This document shows positions 1-12,778 of a DNA stretch of 64,000 bases, one piece after another (position 1 is the stretch's first letter; every line of letters begins with the position of its first letter). Made by a program: the position numbers and the translations under genes. The notes below the pieces were generated by a model. It was not told where the DNA came from and did not search any database. It saw only the letters and a program-made list of their open reading frames with translations. Source of the DNA: Eutypa lata (taxonomy: Eukaryota > Ascomycota > Sordariomycetes > Xylariales > Diatrypaceae); the NCBI GenBank assembly GCA_022661535.1, contig JAKULF010000001.1, positions 186,001 to 250,000 on the forward strand. The letters run 5' to 3'.

Positions 1-3000
1 TCGCGTCACATACGGGGTAGTCGTGATTAACATGCATCGTGTCGCCTCTCCCTACTTTGACTCTGATCAATAACATCTATCCGTACTCCACATTAGCTGA
101 ATGAGAACCTGGTCTACTTAGAAACAAATTAAACACCTCGGCAATATCTCTAGTAACAATTCTTAATACCTACTGGTCAGTTTCGCTAAAGTTGCATATG
201 CCTCTGCTGTCTCACTTGTCGTGACACAAGGCGCATATCATGTGCCTCCCTTATTGAGTACGGGTGCAGATGGACGAAACGTTGTTGATACCACAAAACC
301 CATTGAATCTTTCGACCAGAGTTGGGCACTATCATGTGGTTTTGGCTTTGGGGCATTGGGTGATCTCGAACCTTATTAGACAAGCAAGCTTCCTCTTGTC
401 GTGTCACGTTTCTGTCTGAAGCAGGACCCGTTAAAGCAAATACCTTGCTTGTCATTCCGAATTCGAGAAGAGAATTATGTCTATAGATAAGTTCTGGGCG
501 AGTAAGGTTGTGCGTGGATATAGCTACCTCGTTGAGAAGTACCTCGTTCCAAGCTACGATGATACTACCTAGCAGTACTCCCCTCGGGGAATTCGGGATT
601 TTAAGAGAAGTTAGATAACTTTTATCTAGAAAAATATCCTCGTGAGCTTACTATATATCTCCAAATATTCGAATAAAATTAGTCACATGCCCAAACAAAA
701 CCGGCTTGCTTTAGGAGAGGTATATCCTTCAACATATGAGACATTGACTATGTGTTGATGGAAACCAGAAACCAACGTATATCCCACTAAGGCGAGCATC
801 CCATACACTGAAGAACTTACCTATTATTTACATGTCATCTATTGCAGGAACGATAACTCATCTAATGTATGATAAAATTACAATCTAGCTAGCACCTTAC
901 TTTTAAATAAATACAACTCTATATTTACGACACTGTCACTAAAGCTGACATCAAAGCATCTCTCTCCTCACCAGTTGCCTCGATCATACTCTTTGATTCC
1001 CTAGTTGAAGGGGGAAGATTTTATCAACCCCCCCATAGAAAATTTACCAAGATGTTTTAGGTAGCTAGCAAGGGAAGATTGCTACTGAATTCAGAGATGT
1101 TTGATCAACCTTTTTTTTTTTTAAGACATAAAGACAACTCGGAGCATAATTTGACAATTATATAGAGTCAAGATATCGACTTTGTTTAACAAGAAAATGT
1201 AAAGTTGGCCCTACGAATTATCATGGATTCCTGAAAATAATACACTCGAAGTATACCAAGGCCAGGGGCTGGTAATGTATAAATAAAGCTTAAGAATTTG
1301 TAGATACAGTGTCTACCTCTCCAGACAGCTAAAAATAGATACACAGACACCCGCGTACCTATTATATCTAAATGATGGGTAATGCTTAGCTATGTAGCTG
1401 TGAAGTTCATAAACTCGCTGTTTACAGAGCTACAAAGTCTACATCTACAAACCTTCCGAATTCAAACAAAATAGTGGAAATTGAATTCTGATAACTAATT
1501 CCATCGTTTTAGATGTGAGTTTCATAATGTCAGAAGTCATGATAACTATTGCGTGAAAGGCCCCAGTGTGGGTTCTCTAATCACATATAAACACATTTGC
1601 GCATGTGATGAGAGGTAGCATTTACTGATGTACCAGAAGATATTTGGTCTATAGCCTGTCTTATTTAGGCAGCTATGCCCAATGATATAGTGATTGAACG
1701 TTGTAAATATTCTTGACGTAAATGACCTAAGTTTCATGATTGGTCAAGGACCGATCACCAGATTTCTACCATGTATCAAACTTTCCTCTCCTGAGTCATA
1801 CACATTGGAACCAATCTGGATTTCCCCTTTTTATTGCTATGATCACCCTCATTTTGTGTGCAAGGGTGGTTATTTTATTTTAATATGAACTTGGCCGAAC
1901 TTCAAAAATGAAGACATGATTCATTTACACAGTCTGAACTTCAGCAATTGGCTCAGAGACCCACAAAGACTCCATGTACTGTCATAGGACTGGAGCCACG
2001 CACCCGATGCGATGCGACGCGACGGGAGAAGTCTGCAAATTTGTAGCGGATCTTAGGCAGGACTGCACCACTTCTTCTCATTCAGGCATCATACTGCCCA
2101 TGATAGCATCTTTCCGGAGGTGGGGAGACTGCAAGATATCGCACTGGATTTGCAGATTTGGCAGTTGACCCAAACATTCACGAGCAGATGCTGTGTCGGC
2201 ACTGCAACCCCGAAGCCGCGTATGTAGTTATCTTGGGCTGGGCTTTTCTTTAACATCACATATCAACAAGGGTACTTACTTCCTGCATTGGCCGATTGCA
2301 CAGCTGAGCTCTCCTATTCGATCAGTGTATATGGGAATGACGTGGAAGATTTCCTTAGAATGTTATCGTAACTTATTTCTCAGAAGTTGTCTGTAGAGAA
2401 TGATGGATGCGTATCCTGGTCCGTTTGCGGCTGATACTACGATTGCCTGATCAAGAAAAGTTCGACGATAAGCTACATCAGGGTTGCATTGCACCATCCA
2501 ATGGGAAACCATGGTTTCGGGTTCGAGAATCGAGAATCGTGCTCAACCCCAGCCTGCCCAGCATGCAACCGCGTTGACGGATATTTGCATCCAGGATTCC
2601 TGACAGACCGGTAATGGGAAAAAGAAAGAAAGAGAACGAAAAAGAAAAGAACGACAATTGGCGGTGTAAGCATTAGCAGAAGATATAGCTACACACATGT
2701 AGTAGGCCCCCTAATATCAAACTAGTTTGTAAAGAAGCATGCTGAGCGTTGCAAAACTACAGGAAGATGTGTCTGTCAACTGCTTAGATGTAGCTCTTTA
2801 AAAGATGAGAATAAATAAAGATGAGAAATAAAGAGCAATAAACACAATCTTATCAGAAGAGAAGACAGACAATAACTACCTAATTTGCAGGCATGTGCCT
2901 GTCCTGCAATGTGGGTTAGATGCAGGCTAGGGCCTAACTAACTACATGCACTCTATACTGTATGTATGCAGTATGTAGTTACTACTCTGCAAGAAGGTAC

Positions 3001-3599
3001 GATCAGGCTATTCTACACCGCTATCCTGTTATGCAATTTATACATGTATGTATTGTACAGTGTTCATGCACAAGTGGCATTTCACCTCATCGTTCCACAG
3101 CAGTGCAGCACTGCAGCTTCCAAAAGGCAATGGTGGCTGGCCCCATTTTTATTGTCATCTTGACTTCGCACACAAGCAGACACCTCGACCAAAGCAACAA
3201 GAGGTGGTTGCTTAAGACCAACTCATCAAATTCACGTTCCCTTCGAGTCATACCTAGTCCACAGCATATATCAATACTCGGGGACACCAAAATCGATTCA
3301 TCATAGTGATTCACCAAACCAATCATCATTTCTGTTTGTACACACATCCTACTTCTCGTACCTACAGTAATTCACCCACACTCTTTACACCCGCTCCAAA
3401 CGGAAACCTTGCATCTTGTATTTCATATACAGAATTCTTACGGCATTCAGATACGATTTATGACCTATCTATCTGCCTATCCAAATGCAGTAAGTGTTTT
3501 TGTGATATCTACCTGTTTGTGTGATGCCTAGTAAGAAGTGTATGGATCATGATTTGTTTGGCATGGTGGTCATATCCTAAGCACATTTGAATGGTTGTG
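1..3599. other. Intergenic region, no gene seen
   Basis: All open frames here are short (at most about 114 codons), overlap one another and show no recognisable domain, and none joins into a spliced gene by eye. The stretch is AT-rich with a T10-12 run near 1111 and a C-rich tract near 1030. It may hold distal control elements for the Argonaute gene or decayed sequence. No tRNA or other RNA gene was recognised. Confidence 0.6.
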
Positions 3600-3620
3600 A
3601 TTGGCAAACTATATATACAT
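3600..3620 (+). promoter_or_regulatory. Probable core promoter of the Argonaute gene
   Basis: An inverted CCAAT box (ATTGG, 3600-3604) is followed by a TATATATA-like element at 3610-3618, about 170 nt before the start codon at 3789. A pyrimidine-rich stretch follows (about 3650-3700), as is usual for fungal transcription start regions. Placement is by motif only. Confidence 0.4.
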
Positions 3621-3788
3621 TATCTCACTTCTGTCCTTGGATCATTCAACTATTCTTCCTAACTTGGTTCACACTTTTTCTTTCGTATTCCCTAGCTGTT
3701 GGAACCCAACAAAGAGAGTCGTGAACTAACACATCAATTCTGTTGAAGACATTGATAGACTAGCGTTGAACTGAGATCAAATCTGAGA

Positions 3789-6700
3789 ATGTCAGACCGG
3801 GGAAGAGGTCAATCGCGTGGAGGTCGCGGAGATCGGGGTGGGTCTCGCGGCGGGTTCCGCGGCGGTCGCGGAGGTAATGAGGGTCGCGGTGGCTACCAAG
3901 GTGGCCGCGGCGATGGCTCTTTCTCTGGCCCCCGAGGTGGTGGCGACTCCCGAGGTGGGCGTGGCGGTGGTGAGCAACGAGGTGGAAGAGGCGGCGGCGA
4001 GTATCGGGGTGGCCGTGGTGGTGGCGGCGGCGACTACCAACGAGGTGGACGCGGCGGTGGAGGTGACTATCGCGGCGGACGCGGCGGTGGCGATTACCGT
4101 GGCGGTGGACGTGGAGGTGGCCGTGGCGGCTTTAGTGGTGGCAGACCAGAGAAGTTTGCCGGCGAGGAAGAGGTCTTCAGGTATGTCATCTCTTCTATTA
4201 TTTCTTGCAAACCCGACTGACGAGAATTGTAGACAGGATGCTGCACCTGTTCCCGCTCCTGATGCCACAATCACCGAGTTGGAGGACAAGATCCTACAAA
4301 GTCATCTGAACACACTTGATATCACAAACAAGATGTCAAAGTTACAGGTCTCGTCCACTAAAGGCCGTGATGGTTCATCATCGGAGAACCATTTTCCCTG
4401 CCGTCCTGCCTTTGGCACAAATGGCAAGAACGTTGTTCTCTGGGCCAACTATTTTAAGCTCAGTGTGGCTGCCAATGCACTCTCCACGTATGCTATAGAG
4501 GTAACGCCAGTCAAGAAGGAGAACACCAAAGCCCAACCGCGAGACGCCAAGGGTAGGAAACTGCGAACCATCGTCAAGACAGCTCTCCAACAAGTTGGCC
4601 AGGGAGTGCCCCTAGTCTCAGAGTTTAAAAGCCAGGTTGTGTCCATGAAACCGCTTTCTCTGCCTGGTGACAATTCAGTCACAGTAAAATACACCATCGA
4701 GAACAAAGATGACGAGTATAAAGTCGTATTCAACGGACCGGGATATATCGATCTGGCTCAGCTACTAAATTATCTCTCTACTATGCAGGATCCTACTGGA
4801 GACACATCGTTTCCCAAATTTGAGACTGCAATCGATGCCTTGAGTGTCATTATTGGCCACAGTGCTCGGGAAAGTGACCTGGTTTCTGCCCTCGGTCGAA
4901 GCCGTTATTTTCCTTTGGACCGCAACGATCAACAGTTCGACCTCGGTCCAAATGACTACAATACCCTCATCCGTGGCTATTTTCAAAGTGCTCGCCCAGC
5001 GACGGGTCGTCTACTCCTTAATACCAATGTCTCCCACGGGGTCTTCCGATTTTCTGGCCCCGTTCCCGAACTGATGAAGAAATTCGATCTTCAAAATGAT
5101 ATGTCTCTTCAGGCATTACACAAAAGCTTGGCAAGGCTCCGAGCACGAGTCACCTACCTGACTGAGGGCACTCCATCTGGAAAGAAAGGCAAGAAGCAAC
5201 CGGGAGCGAGCCGCGTTGGGGAGAAGGTCATTTCCGGATTAGCTACGAGATTTGACGGTGAAGGAGCCAATAGACCTCGGGTTTCCTACAGCGGGGCAGG
5301 ACCCCATGAGGTGCAATTTTGGCTGCGAGAGCCTGCTCCCGCTGGAATGCAGGCAGATAGCTACATCACTGTGTGTGATTATTTTGAGAAGAGTAAGTTA
5401 TTCGTGCACCGAGCTAGTGATGCTATATATACTAACTGATCGATAGGGTACGGTAAGCAACTCAACCGTAATTTGCCAGTTGTCAATGTCGGAACGGCTG
5501 TGAAGCCTGTGTATATGCCTGCCGAGTTGGTGGAAGTCATACCTGGACAACCACTCAAACGGAAGACGAATCCTGCAGAGACTGCACAGATGATACTGTC
5601 TGCTTGCCGATCGCCCTTCGCTAATGCGACATCAATCACAACCATTGGCCGTATGTGTCTGAAATTAGACCAAAACCCGAAGCTTGTAGGTGATCCTCCC
5701 TGGAAATAACTTAGATAGTAATGCTAATGGTGTGTAGAATGAGTTCGGCATATCTGCAGACAGGCAACTTTTGACGGTCAAAGGTCGAGAACTCATCCAG
5801 CCAAAGGTCATGTATTTCGGGCAGAAGGAAGCACCAGTGAGGCAAGGATCATGGAACATGATCAAGGTCCGCGTGGTTAAGCCCGGACGAAAGATCACTA
5901 AGTGGACCTTTGTGCATATTGACCCGCGAGACGAAGATGCTGTTGTCGATTCCATGTACAAATGGGTAAAATTTATGCAAGAGATGGGAATCGCCATTGA
6001 AACGAATCCCCTTCATCCGAACGGTATCAACATCTCGACGAGAGGCCAGTTCATTAATAATCTCAGGCAAGCGTTCGAGAACCTCAAAGCACAGGATCCC
6101 CAGTTCGTCTTCGTTGTGCTACCAAGACAGGATACAGGCATTTACAACGCCGTTAAGTCTCTGGGAGACGTCCACTACGGCTATCACACAGTGTGCATGG
6201 TGCGCAAGAACTTTATCAAGGACAGAAGTCAGGAACAGTTCTTCGCCAACGTCGCTCTCAAGGTCAATCTCAAAATGGGAGGGACAAACCACAAGCTGAG
6301 AGAGGACGTTAGTATCATTAAAGATGGTAAAACTATGGTGGTCGGTTATGATGTAACACATCCTACCAATCTTTCAGGTAACGCAGAGGGCCTTCCCAGT
6401 CTCGTAGGACTTGTGGCCAGCGTGGATAAAGATTTGGGGCAATGGCCGGCTTCAGCATGGGCCCAAGAAGGGAGGGTCGAGATGCTTGATGAAACCCTCG
6501 AGACTGCATTTGTCGAGCGACTTAGGGTGTGGCAGCGATTTAATCAGAATCGCCTCCCAGAAAACATCATTGTCTTCCGGGATGGCGTTTCCGAAGGTCA
6601 GTTCAAGCAGGTGTTGGAGAAGGAGCTTCCATACATCCGCGCTGCTTGTAAGACAACATACCCAGCGAACAACTCGCCTAAAATCTCTATCATCGTATCG

Positions 6701-7224
6701 GTCAAGCGTCACCAGACGCGTTTCTTCCCTACAGATAAGAACCACATGACCAACTCTCGCAACATCACGAACGGGACCGTGGTAGACCGCGGTGTCACTC
6801 AGGCCAATATCTGGGATTTCTTCTTGACCGCCCACCAGGCGCTACAAGGTGAGTTAACTCCCGAATAACCCATAAACCCATGTGAGAATATACTTGCTAA
6901 TGAGACTCCCATGCAGGAACCGCTCGTCCTGCGCATTACACTGTCCTCCTAGACGAAGTCTTCCGCAGCGCAGTCGGGCGAGAGGCCGCGAACACTCTGG
7001 AGAAGCTGACGCACGAGCTGTGCTACCTATTCGGCCGCGCAACCAAAGCCGTCAGCATCTGCCCTCCCGCGTACTACGCTGATATTTTGTGCACGCGCCA
7101 GCGCGTCTACATGGCCGACCTCTTCGAGAGGAACGATGACCAGTCCGTTTCAAGCGCCAACCAGACACGTTTAATGGGTGCACGAATCCATCCAAGACTT
7201 AAAGACACCATGTATTACATTTAA
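3789..7224 (+). CDS. Argonaute protein, slicer-type (QDE-2-like)
   Basis: Core RNA-silencing protein that binds a small RNA and cuts matching RNA. Five exons close in frame: 3789-4180, 4233-5392, 5447-5685, 5738-6848, 6917-7224, giving 1069 residues. Residues 1-125 are an RGG-rich tail. ArgoN/linker, PAZ (around FEKRYGKQLNRN), MID and PIWI domains follow, with the classic ending HPRLKDTMYYI. The PIWI catalytic tetrad reads D802 (in GYDVTHP), E845, D879 (in FRDGVSEGQ) and D1023 (in PPAYYADIL). It is therefore DEDD, a slicer-competent form seen in fungal Argonautes, where human AGO2 has His at the last place. The start is supported by the immediate RGG tail and a TATA box 170 nt upstream. Fungi often carry two Argonautes (quelling and meiotic silencing types); I cannot say which this is. 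It converges on the histidine kinase gene. Confidence 0.96.
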
Positions 7225-8340
7225 GCCCTCGCCGTGGGCTAATTATGATACGAACTCATACTTGCTTGAACGGATGCAAGGGAGCCTTCACATAGCTCCA
7301 AGAGTTAGACTTCCAGACTTCGCGGTCGTCTTCATTCCGGTAGTTTGGCGCCTATAGACTTGTCTGGACTACACCGCGCTCGTTTGGTTCCATGGAAGGG
7401 GTACTGTTTGCAGTAATTGCATTCTTGAAAATGAAGGCCGTGCTGGAAGAATAGCTTGAACGCGCGCACGCATGTGGCGACTAGAGCTAGCGATTGTTAT
7501 CAGTTAGCATCTTGATTATCATGCTAGCGGAGAGTTGTCGAGTATACTTAGATATATATATAGCTTTGACATCATCTGGCCGGGGAAAAGGGGGGCTGGA
7601 AAAATTATCGTTTGCTAGACTAGAAAGTACTTACTTCAATATCAAAAGCGCTATTTCCTTTTCTCAACATGTCCTTTTGAGAATTCGCTATATCCTTCAG
7701 GTAACATGAACTTGGTGCACCTAATCCGGATTCGACGTTATGGTGGCGTGTGTGTGTATGTCAATACGAGATTGCTATTTCATCTTGGCCTAAGTCATCT
7801 CGGTATGAAAATTGACCCCCCCTTTCTAGGATGCTTGTTCTTCCCCACACACGTCTTACAACCACAGTCACTTGAATAAGCTCAATACTAAAATTGTACT
7901 ATCGTATAAATGATCTGTCTGCGTTGTTCTCCGTATGTCATTAAGACATGCATGCTACCGTGCTATGCTAGTTACAAATAAACTCAAGATGCAATGCCAT
8001 CGTCCTACCTTGTTCTCCCGCCCGCCCGTCCATCCATCCATCCATTTCCCATCCTACCAACCATGCGCATGTAAATGATGACCCAAGAACCCACACACTT
8101 GCGCCGTTCCTAATAAAGCCCAATACCACCTATACACCATGAATGTATGCGCCTGAGCGCTTCGCTTTTCTCAAAAGAACGTTATAAATCTGTGTATCTC
8201 CATCTGCCCACAAAATCAGAGGGGAAAGAGCAGGAAAGGGAACAAACCAATCACACTTTCTCCAACTCCCGATCCAGATCCCGGGAGAAGAAAAAGAGAA
8301 AGAGAGAAAGGAGAAAAAATCGCCAACGGGTGAATATAAC
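7225..8340. other. Convergent intergenic region (3' ends of Argonaute and histidine kinase)
   Basis: This 1.1 kb lies between two convergent genes and should hold both 3' UTRs. It has AT-rich stretches, a TCCA tetranucleotide run (CCATCCATCCATCCAT near 8030-8045) and a purine-rich block near 8220-8325. No coding signal was seen. Confidence 0.55.
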
Positions 8341-11300
8341 TTAGTCTAGCTTGGAAGTAGCTAGCCCCTTATCGTCGTCGTCGTCGTCGTCGTCGTCATG
8401 GTGGTCGTCGCCATCGTAATGGCAAGCAAGCAAGGTCTTAATCTTGACCAAGAGCTCCGGGATCCTGAAAGGTTTCGAGACGACATCGTCCATGCCAGCA
8501 GCGCGCGCAATGGTAACCTGCTCGGCGCGGACATTGGCCGTGACCGCGATGACGGGGAGGTGCGCAGCAACGCCCTTATTCCTATCCTTGGCAGCGGCCT
8601 CCAAGCGCCGGATCTCGCGCACGCACGCCAGCCCGTCCATCTTGGGCATCTCGAGATCCATGAGCACGACCGAGGGCCGGCGCCGGCCGCCGCCCTCGTC
8701 GCCCTCGTGGCCGGCCCACGCCGTCTCCTCTAGGAACGCGAGCGCCTCGACCCCGTCGCTAGCCGCGCTCACTCCGGCTCCTGTCTTTCGGAGCTGGCGG
8801 ACGAGCACGTTCTGGTTCACGAGGTTGTCTTCGACTACGAGGACTTCGAGGTCGCGGGGGTCGAATTTCTTGGGTGTCGAGTTTGGCATTGGTGCTGGGG
8901 TCGGTGCCGGGGCTGCCGTGGTACCGGTGTTGGGGTTCGATTCATAGCTAGCGGCGGCGGCAGCAGCGGCGCTGGGAGCCCTTGCCGCGACGAGCGCCGC
9001 CACGGCCGAGCGGGGCTCAGGAGATGCCATGTCCTGCCGCTGAGGCGCGACACGTTGGGAAAGCGTGCAGCTCTGTCCCACCAGGTTCCTCAAGGCGCGG
9101 TCTTTTTCGGACCGGGGCGACGTCGCGTCTCGATCTGGTATCGGGGGCGGCGCGGCCCTCCTGGCTTTGATGAAGAACCCGAAAGTCTACAATACGGAGT
9201 TAGCTACATGTTTCTCTTTTCAGATAGTCTAGCGATGATTCGGGAGCTAGCTTTGAGTTAAGAGTGAAGACTCCTATTCACAAAGAAAGGTGTTCCCGAA
9301 AAGAAAAAGGAAACGCTAGATGGGGGATCAAAGTAAAACTCTGGAAGTTTCTTACGCTGCCGCGCATAGCCTGCGAAGATACGCCGATCTGGCCTCCATG
9401 GAGCTCGGCGAGCTGGCGGGAGATGAAGAGGCCGAGTCCACTACCACCGTATTGCGCGTGGGTCCGGGGCGAGGCCTGCGAGAACCGCTCGAACAGGACG
9501 TCGACTTCTTCGGGCGTGAGTCCGCAGCCCGTATCTTGAACCTGGAACCGGACACAGAGCAGCTCCCCGTCTCCCCAGCCGTTGCTGTCTGCGAGAGAGC
9601 TGGGACGGGGTGTCCGCGTCGGAATGTACCGGAAGCAGCCCGAGGTGTGAAGGAAGAGTGGCGGCTCGAGGGAGACACCGACGGATAGGGTGATCTTGCG
9701 CTCGGCCGACCCCGTCGTGAATTTGATCGCGTTCGTGACGAGGTTGATGAGGATCTGCAGAACGCGGCTCGGATCTAGCATCATCCAGTCGACCCCCAGG
9801 GTTGTGAAGGTCGGTTCAACCTCACAGACCATTTTGATGTCTTTGGCTTGCAGTTCTGGTTCGAACATTCGCACGACGCGTCTGACGACATCAGTTGGCT
9901 GTGCGGTGGTGGGGGTGAGGACTAGTAGGTTCGAGTCGAGCTTCGAGACGGTGAGGATGTCATCGACGATTGACTTCTGGTGCTGCACACATAACGAAAT
10001 TGTCTTGGCCGATTCGATGCAGCTTTGTATATCTTCTAATGGTGGTGGTGGCTGATCTTGCGAGCAGCAATCCTTTAAAGTTGAGAGGATGTCGTCGGCA
10101 CACTGGAGAATGGCACTTAGAGGGTTTCTCATCTCGTGAGAAGTAATGTCCATAAATTCGTTCTGCTGTCTCCTTGTCTCTTCTGCCTCTTCGAGCCTGC
10201 GGTTTTGCAAGCCCTGTACCCATTTCAAGTGTGATATGTCCGTTATAGATCCCATAATAGATCGCAAGGAACCATCGGATGTAAACTCGGGATGCGCATT
10301 GACTAGGACCCAATACTCGATAGCTTTGCCGTCTAGGCCAACAGGCTGGACAGGTAACCTCTTGAGCTGGAGCTCGCCGTTCCATGACAAATGGTCTACA
10401 GCCATTCGATTCCAGCCCTCCTCCACCACTTTTCTGCTGCTTTCTTCAATCGGCTCAATCCATGACATCACAGGGAAATCCCCTCCTCTCGGATGGCCAG
10501 TCATCTCAAAGTAGCGGTCGTTCGCTTCCCGCAAGACACCCTCCGGGCTAATGAGGAACATACCGAGAGGAGACAACTCCGTCATTCTCCTTAATCGGCT
10601 AGTCTGCAGGGCCAGCTGTTGTGAGAGCTGCTCTTGTTCAAGAGCTGCGGCCTCGGCCATATCTTGACTGCGCCGAACCTCATCTTCGTAGAGCATATAC
10701 GAGGCTAATGAAGTAGCCAGTTGTCTATTCAGCATGCTTGTGAATGCCCTATATCCATCGTCGTATGGCCTACGGGGGTTGACACCGATAAGAAGAAATG
10801 CCACGACTGACTCCCCATTGGTAGGACGCACAGGAAATATAACCGCTTGGTGGCAGGGGTCACGGAAGCCCCGGAAGTCGATGTTTTCGAGAAGCTCTTC
10901 GGGAAGTGACCCGTCTCTTGTATTTAGCAGAGTAGGCTCCCTCGTACGCATAGCTTCTCGAAAGGCAGGTATGAATCCCTCGCGACTCCTCTTCAAATCA
11001 ATCTGCTGAGGTGCTGCAATGTGCCCATCAGGAACCGCGATAGTTCCCTCGAGGAAGCATGATCGTAGTGAAAGAGTGCTCCCGGAGGAAGTAGAAGACT
11101 GATCCCCGTCCTCGTTTTCTTCCACAGAGTAGAGAAGAGCAAAAGGCACATCGAAGTGGTTGGGTTCAAGGGCTTCAAGCAACAATTCCCAAAAGTTCCT
11201 CTTGTTCTGCGCACGTGAGAGATCTACCCCTATCTTGTTGATTGTTTGCATTCTCCTTTGACTTAATACGGACTGCGTTGTTTCGAAAGAGGCATTATAA

Positions 11301-12778
11301 AATCCTAGAATCTGGTTGGTACCGCCATAGAGCGGGGTCCAGGACCACGAAAAGAACGTCTCTTCAAGAAAACCACGGCGTTCAATAGGTAGATCTACTA
11401 CACATTAACATGCCTTTCTTAACTTGAAGACTTACTCTTTAGAATCTGGGACAGAAGATATAATTAGTATATCACGAAGGAGCAGTATACGTACTGGTAA
11501 CAGGTCAGCAACTTGCAACGGAAATGAACATAAGCCAAAATAGGTCTCTTGAATAGAATGCTTAGATCAGGATTCAAAACAAAAACGCTCTTATACATAC
11601 CAGTCATCTTCCTTCCGAACACTAATACCTGTCCGAGCGCATTCGGCGAAGGCGTCCTTGACGGAGTCCCAAAGCTCCGTGAAAGGACCGGAGAAACCTG
11701 TCCCCATGAGGTTTGGGTGCTTTCTGCCAGCAACCTCCGCGGCGTAAGCCTCGTTATATAGCATTGTCAGATCACTACCCCAGAAAATAGCTGCTGGGTC
11801 TGAAATCTAATGTTAATGATTTCCCATCTAACTAGCGTGCAGATGCTCTCATGAGGATTCTAAGCCAACATGCTCCGGAAGGCGGTGAAGATGATACCCA
11901 TGATTATTGATACAGTATAGAGAGGACTTACGAGGATTTAGCATGACTAGATTCACAAGTTGCCGAAATTCTCTAGACCACTTCTTCATCGGCCCTAAGG
12001 GAGTATTCTCCCACGATACTGTCCTCGCGAATGCGATATGCGGAGATAATATTCCTTTAGGGTTGGGCGCTGTCCAGTCCCCAACAGCTTCGTCTGGAGC
12101 GGCAAGAGTCAGTCTATGGCTCTGTGAGGAGCCGCTCGTGTTATCAGAGCTTCCACCAGCTACTCGGAGTGCATCGGCCTGGCCGGAAGATACGAGCGTG
12201 GTTGCGCCCGTGGTTGCGCTGATCTCCGTCGGCGAAAGAGAAAACTTTCTCTTTGATGATGACTTTTGGTGCTCCCCTCTCGCCGGTTGTTGCTCTCCAC
12301 GAAGAACCCCACCGAGACTCCCAGAGAAACCACGAGGAGGAACACGACCACTCCATAGGTTGCCTGAAATAAGCCTCCATCTCTTCCTAACGGTAGAGCC
12401 AGTCCAGATCAAATCGAAAAACAGGAAACTATTTGGGAAGACATCCTTAGAGTCATCAAACTTGGTCGATCCTGTAGCCCATATGCGAAATTCTTCGTAG
12501 GCGGATGGTAAAGGCTCGGTACCGTTACCAATAATAATGTCAAGCAGTCTCTCATGGACTCGGAGTTCAAAATTGCAGAATATAGGAGAAATGCTTTTAG
12601 CACCAATGGTGACACTTTCGTCGGGATCCAAATCAATAACAAAGGTAGGACGAGGATCCTGGTCCAAAACCTCGGTAATACTAAGTGAGTCGAATTCATC
12701 CCCTTGATCAAGAGCAGGATCGATAACTTTTCGGTGGATTTCGCCAGTCGTCCCTTTAGATACGAAGAACCCGGCCAT
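8341..12778 (-). CDS. Hybrid histidine kinase (PAS/GAF-HisKA-HATPase-REC)
   Basis: Membrane-free two-component sensor kinase expected to pass phosphate from His to its own receiver Asp and on to a phosphotransfer protein. Exons on the minus strand: 12778-11932, 11799 to about 11597, a possible 10-nt micro-exon 11445-11436, 11397-9356 and 9186-8341. With this model the protein has about 1315 residues. The N-terminal part carries a PAS-like fold (NPHPAAIFWGSDLTM, then RRGFLEETFFSWSWTPLYGG). A GAF-like region and a second PAS follow. The H-box is DITSHEMRNP (about His774), the N-box NLVTNAIKFT and the G-box GGSGLGLFISRQLAELHGG. The receiver domain has VVEDN, the phospho-acceptor in VLMDLEMPKMDG (about Asp1211), a conserved Thr and the KPF lysine. 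The tail ends in a poly-Asp run. The junction between exons 2 and 3 is uncertain. The signal sensed is unknown and I do not assign a fungal HHK group. Confidence 0.93.
8372..8397 (-). repeat. (TCG)n trinucleotide run coding for poly-Asp
   Basis: A perfect trinucleotide run within the last exon of the histidine kinase. Read on the minus strand it gives nine consecutive Asp codons just before the C-terminal residues KGLATSKLD. It lies outside the receiver fold, so its length may vary without breaking the enzyme. Confidence 0.9.
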
